A DNA stretch of 64,000 nt from NCBI RefSeq assembly GCF_001584335.1, contig NZ_LSBB01000020.1, positions 868,001 to 932,000 on the forward strand, read 5' to 3'. This stretch comes from Bacillus atrophaeus (lineage in GTDB: Bacteria; Bacillota; Bacilli; Bacillales; Bacillaceae). The position numbers and the translations under genes were made by a program. Each line of letters opens with the position of its first letter. Position 1 is the stretch's first letter. Under the pieces are notes generated by a model, which was not told where the DNA came from, ran no database searches, and was given only the letters and a program-made list of their open reading frames with translations. This document shows, piece by piece, positions 10,801 through 20,800 of the stretch.

Positions 10801-13800
10801 ATCAAGTTGCAGACTACTTCAATCAAGTGCTTTCTGATACATTAATTGCTTACTTAGAAGAGCGGCTGAAAGAAGACCCGCAAGCATCCATTCGGATCTT
10901 GGAAATAGGCGCGGGCACCGGCGGTACAAGTGCGGGCATTTTTCAAAAGCTGAAGAGCTATCAACAAAACATTGAAGAATATTGCTATACAGATCTATCC
11001 AAAGCATTTTTGATGCATGCGGAAAAAGAGTATGGCCCAGAAAATCCTTATCTGACCTATAAAATATTTAACGTGGAAGCACCAATTGTAAATCAGGAAA
11101 TTGATGCAGGCGGCTATGACATTGTGATTGCGGCTAATGTCCTGCACGCGACGAAAAATATCCGCCAAACCTTGCGTCATGCGAAAGCGGTTCTAAAACA
11201 TAACGGATTACTCTTATTAAATGAAATGGCCGGCAACAGCCTGTTCCCTCATATTACATTCGGACTTTTGGAAGGCTGGTGGCTGTATGAAGACCCTGAG
11301 CTTCGTATACCTGGCTGTCCCGGTTTATATCCTGATGCGTGGGAAAAGGCTTTAGAAAGTGAAGGCTATCAATCGGTGTTCTTCCCGGCGGAAAAAGCTC
11401 ATGACTTAAGCCACCAAATCATTGCGGCACAAAGCAACGGGGTCATTCGCAATGTGACCCCGCCAAAGGAAAACGCGCTTCCGGCAGTAAGGGATTTCCG
11501 TTCAAGCCCGTTGAAAGACCCGGCGACTGAACAAATGAACGTGGCGGAGGAAGCCGGACAAACAAAAGATTCCGCACTCCAAGAGAAAAGTACGGAGTAT
11601 ATGAAAAAATTAATCGGAGAAACGCTGAAAATCCCAGCCGGCAAGATTGACTCGTCTGAACCGCTGGAAAAGTACGGTATCGATTCTATCGTCGTCGTCC
11701 AGCTGACCAATACGTTACGTAAGGTATTAGATCATGTCAGCAGCACGTTATTTTTTGAGTACCAAACCATTGATGCATTAGTAGCGCACTTAATCAAAAC
11801 AAAAAAAGAAGCGCTCATAAAGCTGACGGGGTTAGATCATCAAATGCAGAATGACAAGCGAGTGGCAAAGCTGCTTCAGGATGGGCCATCGCAAGAATCG
11901 CCGCAGACCTTCAGAAAATCCCGGCGCTATCGCAAGCTTGGAAGCCAAAAGGAGCAAGAAGAGCCATCCCAAGCCATGACCAGCCGAGATGTAGCCATTA
12001 TCGGCATTTCCGGACGTTACCCTCAGGCGGAAACGGTTGCTGATTTTTGGAACAATCTAAAAGAAGGAAAAAACTGCATTGAAGAAATACCTAAAGAACG
12101 CTGGGATTGGAAGACATATTACGATGAAGAAAAAGGAAAAGAAGGGTCGATTTATACGAAATGGGGCGGCTTCATAAAGGATATGGATAAGTTTGATCCT
12201 TTGTTCTTTCAAATTTCTCCGTTAGAAGCAGAAAGAATGGACCCTCAAGAGCGATTATTTTTACAAACCGCATATGCAAGTATTGAGGATGCGGGATACA
12301 CGCCGGAAACGCTGTGTTCAAGCAGAAAGATCGGCGTATTTGCAGGAGTGATGAACAAAAACTACCCTACTGGCTACGGCTACTGGTCCATTGCCAACAG
12401 GGTGTCCTATCTTTTGAATTTCCAAGGGCCGAGCATAGCCGTTGATACGGCCTGTTCTTCTTCCCTGACAGCCATTCATTTAGCGCTGGAAAGCATATAC
12501 AGCGGGTCAAGTGAATGCGCCATTGCCGGAGGAGTCAATTTGATTGTCGACCCGATCCATTACCAGAACTTATCTGTCATGAATATGCTCTCGTCAGGTG
12601 ATAAATGCAAATCATTCGGGGACGATGCGGATGGATTTGTTGATGGAGAAGGTGTAGGGGCCGTCATCTTAAAGCCTCTAAAAAAAGCGATTGAAGACGG
12701 TGACCATATTTACGGTGTCGTTAAGGGCAGCATGGTGAATAGCGGAGGAAAAACCAACGGCTATACTGTGCCAAACCCGAACGCGCAATGCCAGTTAATG
12801 AAGGAAGCCTTTCAAAAAGCGAATATTTCGGCTCGGACCATCAGTTATCTGGAGGCTCACGGCACGGGCACGGCATTAGGTGATCCCATTGAAATCGCAG
12901 GATTAACAAGAGCTTTTGAGGAAGACACAACAGACAGGCAGTTCTGTGCGATCGGTTCTGCCAAATCCAATATCGGACATTGTGAAAGCGCGGCAGGCAT
13001 CGCAGGGCTGACAAAAATACTGCTTCAGCTTAAATACGGCCAAATCGCGCCTTCATTGCACTCTGAACGGTTAAATCCAAATATTGAATTCGGCCATACT
13101 CCTTTTATCGTCCAGCAAGAACTCGGAGAATGGAAACGACCGATCATTGACGGGCAGGAGGTGCCGAGACGCGCAGGATTAAGCAGTTTTGGTGCGGGAG
13201 GGTCAAATGCTCATATTGTCATAGAAGAATATATTCCGAAAACGGAGACGCAAACGCTATATGCTCAACCGCCGGCTTTAATTGTGCTGTCAGCAAAAAA
13301 TAGCGAACGGCTTCGGGATAGAGCAGAACAGCTGCTGGCGGCCATCAGTGAAAAGAGATATAGCGAAACAGATCTTGTCAGGGTGGCCTATACCCTTCAA
13401 ACAGGTCGTGAAGCGATGGAGGAAAGGCTCGGCTTTATAGCAGATTCTATTGAAGACCTTGAGACCAAGCTGAACCATTATATAGAAGGTAAAGAAGAAA
13501 CAGATACTCTGTACCGGGACCGTACTGATCATAACAAAAGAGCATTGGCTGTCTTTTCAGCTGATGAAGATATGGAAAAGATTATAGATGCCTGGATAAG
13601 CAAAGGAAAATATACAAAATTACTGGATCTTTGGGTGAAGGGCTTGTCCTTTGATTGGCACAAGCTTTATGGAACCAAGGCGCCGATCCGGATCAGCCTG
13701 CCGACATATCCTTTTGCAAAGGAACGCTACTGGGCCTCAGTGAATGAAGAGAAACCAGCTGTAAGGAGAGCGGCATCCACAGAGGACCATATGGAACAGC

Positions 13801-16800
13801 AGCAGGAGACGGCAGAAGACTTTCAGCTGATGACGTTTAAAGAGGCTTGGAAAGAGATGCGCGCACCTGAAGCAGCCCGTAAGAATATAAAAACGTTGGT
13901 TTGTTTTCTCTCTGACCCTGAAAAACAACAAGCATTCGTTTCAGCTGTCCAAACCTTTGACAAAGAGACGCGGATCATTTTTATTTCACAAGGTGCGGCA
14001 TTTGAAAAACAATCTCAATATCACTATCGTATTTTGCGACATGAGCCCGGCGCATATAAGGAAGCATTCCGGCGCATTCAAGAAGAACACGGTGAAGTAG
14101 ATGCGATTCTCTATTTATGGGCGCTAGAGGATCAAAGTTGTATTCAAGATTACTCATGCATTGTATATCTGTTACAAGCCATGGCATCTGCAAAGCTTCA
14201 GCCTTCCCGGCTGTTATTGGCGGGAGGTTTTGAAAATGGCCTGGACCGCTGCTATGTAGAATCATGGATCGGTTTTGAACGTTCGCTCGGACTGGTCCTT
14301 CCGAATACAAAAGTCACAGGCGTTTTTCAAACAATTGACAGCCAGAATCGGAGATCAATGGAGGATTGGGCGCGTAAGATCTGGACGGAATTACAGGCTG
14401 CAAGCGAACAAACCGTCCTGTATCAGGATGAACAACGTTATGTATCTATCATTGAACCGGCAGCCATACAAGCAGGAAACAGCTTATTGAAGCATGGAGG
14501 GACTTACCTGATTACAGGCGGATTAGGTGGGCTAGGTTATTTATTCGCCAAGCATTTGGCTGCAAAATATGCGGCAAACATCATTCTTACCGGCCGTTCG
14601 CCTGTCAATGAGGAAAAACAAAACCAAATACAAAAATTAAAGAATTTGGGAAGCAGCGTCATCTACGCAGAGGCGGATGTTTGTGATCCGATTGCGATGG
14701 GAGACTGCGTGAAACGCGGCATCGAACGGTTCGGAGCCATCAATGGCGTCATTCATGCTGCAGGTTTAGAAAGCGAGTCTGCTATTTTTGAAAAAGAGAT
14801 GGAAAGTTTCCGTCACATTATTGAACCGAAAATCAATGGAACCATAGCGCTTGATGAATGGCTAAAAAAAGAAACGCTTGATTTTATCTGTTATTTTTCA
14901 TCATCATCCGCTATTTTAGGAGACTTTGGTTTTTGCGATTATGCGATAGGGAATCGATTTCAAATGGCTTACGCACATTATAGAAATGATCATCTCAATC
15001 AAGGCAAAACATTTGTCATCAACTGGCCTGTGTGGAAAGACGGAGGTATGGCAATCGGTAATGCCGAGACAACCGATATGTATCTGAAATCAAGCGGCCA
15101 GCGTCTATTAGAGGCAGATGAAGGTATCGGCATATTTGAACGAATCTTATCTCAACAAGATACGCAGCATCTCATTATAGCAGGTCAGCCTAGCCGCGCC
15201 CGGCGCTTTTTGGGACTCAATGAACATATACAGCCTGAACCGGCCCTTTCAACTCATCCCGTAATAGAAAGACAAGATGAGAACAAGTCATTAAGTGTGG
15301 AAAAACGTCTTGAAATGGATTTGAAAGAGCATATCCATACTTTGCTCAAAATCTCAAAGGACAAGTTAGAGATGAATAAAAATTGGGCCGACTTCGGATT
15401 CGATTCGATCTATTTGGCCAAATTCTCAAACCTATTGTCCGACCATTACAAAATTGAAGTAACACCGGCTTTATTTTTCGGCTATTCCACTCTAAAAGAA
15501 CTGATCCGATACTTTTTAACGGATCATAAGGAGATGATTGAAGAATTTTACCGGGAAGACGTTCGGAAACAGCCTGTCTTGCCAAAGTCTCCAGTTGCAA
15601 CAGATGATGCGGCAGCAGCTAAAGGCGAAGAATCCCGAAAAAGAAAAAGTGTTCAGCAAAATCATGCAGAGCCGATCGCCATTATCGGAATGAGCGGCAG
15701 ATTTCCTCAGGCGGATACGGTTCAGGAATTTTGGGACAATCTGAAGAACGGAAAAAATTGCATTTCGGAAATTCCAAAAGAACGATGGGATTGGCGTGAT
15801 GGTAACGGGGATTCAGAAAAAGCAGTGCCAAGATGGGGTGCATTTTTGAATGACATAGACCGATTTGATCCGCTGTTTTTTCAAATATCACCTAAAGAAG
15901 CGGAAAGCATGGACCCGCGCCAGCGCATTTTCTTAGAGGAAGCATGGCATACATTTGAAGACGCAGGATATATGGGAAAACGGATTAAAGGAAAGTCTTG
16001 CGGCGTTTATGTGGGTGTGGAAGAAGGGGAATATGCGCATTTAACCGGTGATACGGACTACATTAATGGCACCCAAAACGCCACATTATCTGCCCGAATC
16101 GCATACGCTTTGGATTTGAAAGGGCCTAATATGTCGTTAACAGCGGCGTGTTCCTCAGGGCTCGTTGCCATTCATCAGGCATGTTCGGCATTACGCCAGG
16201 GAGACTGTGAAATGGCGTTAGCCGGCGGTGTCAGCCTGAATATGACTCAGATGTCATATGCGGCGCTGACTAGGGCTGAAATGCTTTCTCCAAACGGGCA
16301 ATGTAAAGTATTTGACCAGGATGCAAATGGGCTCGTGCCTGGCGAAGCGGCAGCAGCTGTGCTGTTGAAACCATTATCAAAGGCGATTGAAGACAAAGAT
16401 CACATTTATGGATGTATAAAGGCAAGCGGGGTCAATTATGACGGGAAAACAAACGGTATCACAGCCCCTAACCCTTTCAGCCAGACGGAATTGATAGAAA
16501 GCATATATGATAAATTTCAAATCAATCCGTTGGATATCCAATATGTGATGGCGCACAGCACCGGATCAAATATAGGAGATCCGCTCGAAGTCCAAGCGTT
16601 AACGAGGGCATTCAATAAGTATACAAAACAGAAGCAATTCTGTGCAATCGGCTCTATTAAATCGTTAATCGGACACACATTTGCCGCTTCAGGTGTCGTT
16701 AGTTTAATCAGCATGCTGATGGCTATGAATGACCAAACCATTCCGGCGACACATCATTGTGAAACAAGCAATTCATATATTCAGTTTAATGAAAGTCCCT

Positions 16801-17864
16801 TTGTGTTCCATAAAGAAAATCAGGCATGGAAAAAGAAAAACGGCATGCCGAGGGTGGGAACGATCAGCACGACGGGCATAAGCGGAACCAATGCACATGC
16901 AGTAGTGGAAGAATATGACGTAACGCGTTCACACTCAACTGAGTGCCCGCAAGTCATCGTACTTTCTGCTCAAAACGAGGAACGGCTGCAAGCTGTTGCC
17001 CGAAAAATGCTTGAGTATGCCGAGCGTAATGAATTTTCTTTACCTGACTTTGCCTATACGCTGCAGGTCGGAAGAGAAGCAATGGAAGCCCGTTTGGCAA
17101 TGGTTGTGAACAATAAAGAAGAACTGGTGCGAAAATTGAAGGAATATGACGAAGCGGTGAAGAATGGTGAATCATTCGAAACTTTTGCATCCCTATTTAC
17201 GGGGAATGCGGAAGAGAACCAAGAACTCCAAGACGAAACGGTTTTACAAGTTTTCGTCAAAGAAAACAATTTGCAAAAAATCGCACAGTATTGGACCAAA
17301 GGAAACGATATGTCATGGGAATTACTCCATAACGGCAATGAAGTTCGCACTATCCCTTTACCCGGCTATCCATTTGAAAGGGAACGCTATTGGGTGTCAG
17401 CAGGCAAAAAGGAACAAGACCAGCCAAAAGCCATAAAGCAGTCTATAGAAGAAAATGAAACGATTCAAGTCTTAGAAGACCAATCAAGCCAGGAAAAAAT
17501 GCAGGAATGCATTGTGCAATTTTTATCGCGGGAGCTCAACCTAACGCGACATCAAATCAGTTTCAAAAGAAAATTTCTAGATTACGGACTGGATTCCATT
17601 CTTGGCCGAAAACTGATGCGTCATATAGAAAAAAATGTTCATATCAAAATCACCGGACGCGACATTCTCGAGTTTCAGACGGTCCAGTCATTAGCAGCTC
17701 ATTTGGCGTTAAAAGCTGACGGACAAAATCAGCCTATAAAAGTCCCGTCAACAAAGAAAACGAGTTCATACACTGATGAGCAAATCATCGGCATGATGAA
17801 AGAGGTGGCGCAAGGGAAATTGGATTTTAAGAGTGTGCAAACCATCATAGAAGGGAGTAAATAG
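4893..17864 (+). CDS. pksM: Bacillaene trans-AT polyketide synthase PksM (BaeM)
   Basis: A 4323-residue multidomain enzyme, close to the B. subtilis PksM length. The ATG follows an AGGAGTGGGG ribosome site. Domains by rough residue: DH 1–270 (His18, Gly22, Pro27 of HxxxGxxxxP; Asp190), ACP (Ser342), KS 420–860 (Cys593), DH 1030–1320 (His1063), KR ~1550–1735, C-methyltransferase ~1920–2230 (LEIGAGTGG SAM motif near 2002), ACP (Ser2265), KS 2365–2790 (Cys2521), KR ~3195–3385, ACP (Ser3505), KS ~3590–4010 (Cys3753, with HSTGS for HGTGT), ACP (Ser4235), and a short helical tail 4295–4323 that may dock to PksN. It extends, methylates, reduces and dehydrates the growing bacillaene chain in the cytoplasm. 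The N-terminal DH has no KS of its own and completes the KS0 at the end of PksL. The stop is one base before the pksN start, so translation is probably coupled. Confidence 0.93.
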   Translation: MITEQLSLSLQHPIMQNHKVYGQALLPGLAYIDLIYQVFQEHGYAYQELELKHVTIFHPLIAEEQYDIILSIHVSENNEGKWVIQIDGQKQQGDLLTDKKQYVTAEMHQRESVAFSETIDMTHWEKTADKVVDLHDIYDQCRRHELVHTGMMKAKGKIYETGEGALIDISVGQEALVHSESFMFHPTLIDGSGLGSSVLLSNTNQDRQTLYLPLFYESFSASELLQKECAARIQSSSVRQEKELTYMTIEYFNQQGKKVAELKNFASKSVREAEAIHPERKETNRSQALMQRNESVQTASADNSREYAAIEEFLRQLLAEQLGKPAEQIETHAGYYELGLDSPSLLETVQAIGSKIGADLSPTLLFEYTTIAELSAYLAEHFSFGEADNVVRQSPLPMPEDPEPESLKADETVSKACGDIAIIGMAGRYPKAENIQAFWKNLKAGMDCITEIPPSRWDWQEFSHLKSPAGKPVSKWGGFIEDADCFDPQFFRISPREAENMDPQERLFLEACWEAIEDAGYTPNTLAAPQGRHKRQHVGVFAGVMHKDYSLIGAEALSEDNPFPLSLNYAQIANRVSYYCNFHGPSMAVDTVCSSSLTAVHLAIESIRNGECEVALAGGVNLSLHPAKYISYGSVGMHSSDGYCHTFGLNGDGYVSGEGVGTVLLKPLKKAEQDGDRIYAVIKGSAINHVGKVSGITVPSPVAQADVIEACLEKTGINPRTVSYVEAHGTGTSLGDPIEIQGLVKAFSRDTQDKQFCSIGSVKSNIGHAESAAGISGLCKVALQLHYKTLVPSLHSQELNPYLKLDQSPFYVQHETKEWEQPTLTENGASITYPRRAGLSSFGASGSNAHLILEEYIPAASMSPAAEAAPAIIPLSARNKDRLQAYVKKLLDYLHEDINLSELAFTLQSGRVAMEERAAFLVTDIKDLIVKLKAFAAGNEKINDCWTGQVKDVNDLFMSSVNQAAMESVQKPITEGGLKKLAEAWVQGKPANWEELYGNKKPLKISVPTYPFAKERYWIPAPETKNSSTDAQLHPLLHRNTSDFTEQRFSSTFTGEEFFLSDHVVNGQKILPGVAYLEMAREAAEKAAGVQEDEQRVVSLKDIVWIRPIVIESEPKEIHIGLYPEDSGEITYEIYSEPEDMDENPIIHCQGSARIGDVTDIPALDIKTLQAQCSLETVASDQCYEAFRKIGLDYGEGYQGIEKVLVGQDQLLAKISLPAFLKGGQQQFMLHPSVMDSAFHASIGLIVSSVNAGTQTHKLSLPFAMQELDILGPCPSDIWSFIRYSQDSKADDKVRKYDIDLCDENGNICVRMKGASIRALEGEHSSAPKTNAAENAAHPPVGHTMMIPVWEPISADAEDDLPAFEERAVLIGGSEDDPRLIKQHDSKITVLDVQSTDDISAISNKLQACGSIDHVIWIAPSRQLNIMSEDMFIEDQEKNVLHVFKIVKALLQSGYGDKDVTWSLVTVQAQPVVQQESINPSHASIHGLAGTMAKEYPNWKIRLLDLEEDCVWPIKQMFTLPADRHGHAWAYRNQQWHQQELIPFQHSPSNSTLYKTGGVYVVIGGAGYIGEAWSEYMIRSYQAQIIWIGRSPLNDAIQAKLDRLANVGPMPHYIAADAADVNSLQQAYEKVKERYAHIHGVVHSAMNLSEQSLENMRLEEFRSGLAAKVDVSVCMAQVFEREDLDFVLFFSSLVAHIKNVKQSHYASGCAFADAFAYRLSQNWTCPVKVMNWGYWGNSEAAGDENFVQLMDQIGLGLIEPEAGMNALQALLSGPVSQAAFIHTTKPVAVEGMNQMEAITVYPHQPQVDVKSLRGRLSEKGSNADHIKGVKHEELDDFLYRLLLGQLQTAGLFKGDRFSAEHFKRNNKTRDFYEKWLQQSIAFLLEHHDLKQDGESLVTKDRADHNIDELWKEWGEKKAEWLKDSNTKAMVVLAESMLKALPDILAGKVPATDVMFPHSSMELVEGIYKHNQVADYFNQVLSDTLIAYLEERLKEDPQASIRILEIGAGTGGTSAGIFQKLKSYQQNIEEYCYTDLSKAFLMHAEKEYGPENPYLTYKIFNVEAPIVNQEIDAGGYDIVIAANVLHATKNIRQTLRHAKAVLKHNGLLLLNEMAGNSLFPHITFGLLEGWWLYEDPELRIPGCPGLYPDAWEKALESEGYQSVFFPAEKAHDLSHQIIAAQSNGVIRNVTPPKENALPAVRDFRSSPLKDPATEQMNVAEEAGQTKDSALQEKSTEYMKKLIGETLKIPAGKIDSSEPLEKYGIDSIVVVQLTNTLRKVLDHVSSTLFFEYQTIDALVAHLIKTKKEALIKLTGLDHQMQNDKRVAKLLQDGPSQESPQTFRKSRRYRKLGSQKEQEEPSQAMTSRDVAIIGISGRYPQAETVADFWNNLKEGKNCIEEIPKERWDWKTYYDEEKGKEGSIYTKWGGFIKDMDKFDPLFFQISPLEAERMDPQERLFLQTAYASIEDAGYTPETLCSSRKIGVFAGVMNKNYPTGYGYWSIANRVSYLLNFQGPSIAVDTACSSSLTAIHLALESIYSGSSECAIAGGVNLIVDPIHYQNLSVMNMLSSGDKCKSFGDDADGFVDGEGVGAVILKPLKKAIEDGDHIYGVVKGSMVNSGGKTNGYTVPNPNAQCQLMKEAFQKANISARTISYLEAHGTGTALGDPIEIAGLTRAFEEDTTDRQFCAIGSAKSNIGHCESAAGIAGLTKILLQLKYGQIAPSLHSERLNPNIEFGHTPFIVQQELGEWKRPIIDGQEVPRRAGLSSFGAGGSNAHIVIEEYIPKTETQTLYAQPPALIVLSAKNSERLRDRAEQLLAAISEKRYSETDLVRVAYTLQTGREAMEERLGFIADSIEDLETKLNHYIEGKEETDTLYRDRTDHNKRALAVFSADEDMEKIIDAWISKGKYTKLLDLWVKGLSFDWHKLYGTKAPIRISLPTYPFAKERYWASVNEEKPAVRRAASTEDHMEQQQETAEDFQLMTFKEAWKEMRAPEAARKNIKTLVCFLSDPEKQQAFVSAVQTFDKETRIIFISQGAAFEKQSQYHYRILRHEPGAYKEAFRRIQEEHGEVDAILYLWALEDQSCIQDYSCIVYLLQAMASAKLQPSRLLLAGGFENGLDRCYVESWIGFERSLGLVLPNTKVTGVFQTIDSQNRRSMEDWARKIWTELQAASEQTVLYQDEQRYVSIIEPAAIQAGNSLLKHGGTYLITGGLGGLGYLFAKHLAAKYAANIILTGRSPVNEEKQNQIQKLKNLGSSVIYAEADVCDPIAMGDCVKRGIERFGAINGVIHAAGLESESAIFEKEMESFRHIIEPKINGTIALDEWLKKETLDFICYFSSSSAILGDFGFCDYAIGNRFQMAYAHYRNDHLNQGKTFVINWPVWKDGGMAIGNAETTDMYLKSSGQRLLEADEGIGIFERILSQQDTQHLIIAGQPSRARRFLGLNEHIQPEPALSTHPVIERQDENKSLSVEKRLEMDLKEHIHTLLKISKDKLEMNKNWADFGFDSIYLAKFSNLLSDHYKIEVTPALFFGYSTLKELIRYFLTDHKEMIEEFYREDVRKQPVLPKSPVATDDAAAAKGEESRKRKSVQQNHAEPIAIIGMSGRFPQADTVQEFWDNLKNGKNCISEIPKERWDWRDGNGDSEKAVPRWGAFLNDIDRFDPLFFQISPKEAESMDPRQRIFLEEAWHTFEDAGYMGKRIKGKSCGVYVGVEEGEYAHLTGDTDYINGTQNATLSARIAYALDLKGPNMSLTAACSSGLVAIHQACSALRQGDCEMALAGGVSLNMTQMSYAALTRAEMLSPNGQCKVFDQDANGLVPGEAAAAVLLKPLSKAIEDKDHIYGCIKASGVNYDGKTNGITAPNPFSQTELIESIYDKFQINPLDIQYVMAHSTGSNIGDPLEVQALTRAFNKYTKQKQFCAIGSIKSLIGHTFAASGVVSLISMLMAMNDQTIPATHHCETSNSYIQFNESPFVFHKENQAWKKKNGMPRVGTISTTGISGTNAHAVVEEYDVTRSHSTECPQVIVLSAQNEERLQAVARKMLEYAERNEFSLPDFAYTLQVGREAMEARLAMVVNNKEELVRKLKEYDEAVKNGESFETFASLFTGNAEENQELQDETVLQVFVKENNLQKIAQYWTKGNDMSWELLHNGNEVRTIPLPGYPFERERYWVSAGKKEQDQPKAIKQSIEENETIQVLEDQSSQEKMQECIVQFLSRELNLTRHQISFKRKFLDYGLDSILGRKLMRHIEKNVHIKITGRDILEFQTVQSLAAHLALKADGQNQPIKVPSTKKTSSYTDEQIIGMMKEVAQGKLDFKSVQTIIEGSK

Positions 17865-17865
17865 C

Positions 17866-20800
17866 ATGAATCATAAAGACATTCTTGACGCCTACAGATC
17901 GGGAGAATTAACCATCACTGAGGTAGAAGAACAGCTTCAAGGCATAAAGCGGCAATCGTCTAAAGGTCCGCTTTCAGAAGGTCAAAAAGGGTTATGGATG
18001 CTTCAAAAAATGTCTCCTGATATGGGCGCTTATAATATTCCTTTATGCTTTCGTATCAGTAAGAAATTAGATATAGAGAAATTCAAGAAAGCCCTTCTGT
18101 TTGTGCAGAAACAATATCCTGTTTTAACCAGTGTGATCAAAGAGGAGAATGGGATTCCTTTTCAAACGGCTGAGTCATCAAAGACTCTTCATTTTGAGGA
18201 AGCGGATATGTCAGATATGAATTCATCTGACATTCTGCCTTTCATCAGAGAAAAAGCAAAAGAACCTTTTGTACTGGATAAAGGCCCGTTAATGCGCACT
18301 CATCTTTTTCATTTATCAAAGGATGAATGCATGGCGCTTATTACGATTCACCACGTGATTTTTGACGGTGTTTCGCTGTTGACGTTTATTTCAACGCTTT
18401 TAGATGCGTATTCAGAATTTATTCAAGGCAGAGAGCCGGCTTTACAGGTTTTATCAGCAAGCTATCATGATTTTGTTGATTGGGAGAAAAACATGCTGGA
18501 TACAAGAGAAGGGGCAGAGCATCTTGCTTACTGGAAAGAACAGCTTTCCGGGACACTGCCTGTTCTTGAGCTTCCGGCCGACCATCCCCGGTCTTCAGCT
18601 CAGAAAGGGAAGGGGCAGGCTTATAAAAGCTTGCTCCCTCATGAACTGGGCAAACAAATCAAATCATTCGCACGTTCCCATCACGTGAATGAATCTGTTG
18701 TGTTTCTCGCGCTTTATAAAGTGTTGCTGCATCACTATACGAATCAAAAGGACATCATTGTCGGAATGCCGACGATGGGGCGGCCTGAAGACAGTTTTGA
18801 ATCTATCATCGGCTATTTTATCAATATGATTGCGGTGCGGAGTAAGGAAATAGGCACACAGACATTCACAGACTTCATTCGTGATTTGCAGCTCACAGTA
18901 GCTGATGGCCTGGACCATGCTGCATATCCGTTTCCCGCGCTGGTAAGAGAATTACATGTAGACCGCGCGGCAGCGGAGTCTCCTGTTTTTCAAGCGGCCT
19001 TTCTCTACCAGAATTTCTTTCAAACAGCAGGTGTAAACAACATGCTGGAACAATATCAAACTCTCGGCATCGAATTTGTTGAAGAACTTCGCCAAGAGGG
19101 GGAGTTTGAACTGGCATTGGAAGTTTACGAGCAGGGCGATGAAACAGCGCTTCATCTGCTGTATAATCCTGATTTATTTGAAATATCCTCCATTGAGAGG
19201 ATGATGGGACACTATATAAAGCTTGCGGAAGAGATCATACACGATCCGTCTGCGTCACTTGAGACGTACTCTAACCTATTACATCTAGAGCAAACCAATT
19301 TGCTGAACCAGTGGAATGCGACAGAGACAGATGATTCAAAAGACAAATGCATCCATGAAATTTTCGAAGAAAAAGCGAAAAAAACCCCTGATGCGATTGC
19401 GGTTATTTTTGAAGAAGAAACTCTTACATATCAGGAATTAGATGAAAAAAGCACATCGGTGGCAGTGTACCTTCAAGAACTAGGCGCAGGCCCGGAAAGT
19501 GCGGTCGGAATTTGTACGGAACGTTCGTTGGATATGCTCGTCGGAATTTTGGGTATTCTCAAAGCCGGCGGTGCGTATGTGCCGTTTGATCCGAATTTCC
19601 CGAAAGAGCGATTAGAATTCATGCTCAAGGATAGTGAAGTATCAATTGTCCTCACGCAATCAAAAGTATATGACAAAATAGAGCAATTGCATGTGAAAAA
19701 CATAAACATCATAACTATTGACTCTGCCTGCGAAAAAACTAACCTGACTCAACAAAACAGAATCCTGAAACGGGAGGTAAAACCGCATCATCTCGCTTAT
19801 ATCCTTTATACCTCCGGCAGTACGGGGAAACCTAAAGGGGTCATGGTCGAACACAGAAGCATTATGAATACCCTGAATTTTCTTGAAGCTCATTATCCCG
19901 TCACCGCTGAAGATGCGTATTTATTGAAAACAAACTATGTTTTTGATGTATCAATATCGGAATTATTCGGGTGGTTTATAGGAAATGGCCGTCTCATTAT
20001 TCTTCCGCCTGGCGGGGAAAAATCACCCCAGCTATGCATGGACTATATTGAGAAATACCAAGTGACCCACATCAATTTCGCCCCCGCCATGCTGAGTGTT
20101 TTTTTAGAAATGGCGGCAGATCATAAGGGTTTTACAGAGAATGGCCCGATCAAATATATGATGGTTGCGGGAGAAGCATTCCCTAAAGAATTGGTGAAAA
20201 AGGCGGTCGCTATTTTTAAAAACAGCAGTATTGAAAACATTTACGGACCTACGGAAGCCTCTATTTACGCTGCATATTTCGGATGCACGAAAGAGGAGAT
20301 TTCCAGTCATCATACGCCGATCGGAAAGCCAGTTTCCAATACGCGGATTTATATTGTGGATCAGCACCTACAACCTGTTCCGATCGGAAAGCCCGGTGAG
20401 CTCTGTATCGCAGGAGACGGATTGGCGAGAGGATACTACAACCAGCCAGAGCTGACAGCGGAAACATTCATAGACAATCCGTTTGAGCCGGGAACAAAGC
20501 TTTACAAAACAGGTGATTCAGCCAGGTGGCTGTCTGACGGTAATATCGAATATTTGGGACGCATTGACAGCCAAGTGAAGATCCGCGGCTTCCGTATTGA
20601 GTTAGGCGCAATTGAATCGAAACTCAGTGAATATCCGGGAATTCTGGATCAAGCGGTAGTCGTCAATCAACTGGAGGGCCATAAAAGGCTGGCAGCCTAT
20701 TATACCGAGCAAAAGTCGGCTGTTGATCCGAAAGAGCTGCGCCGCCATTTGAAATCCAGCCTGCCTGAATATATGATTCCTTCGCACTTTATCCGCTTGG

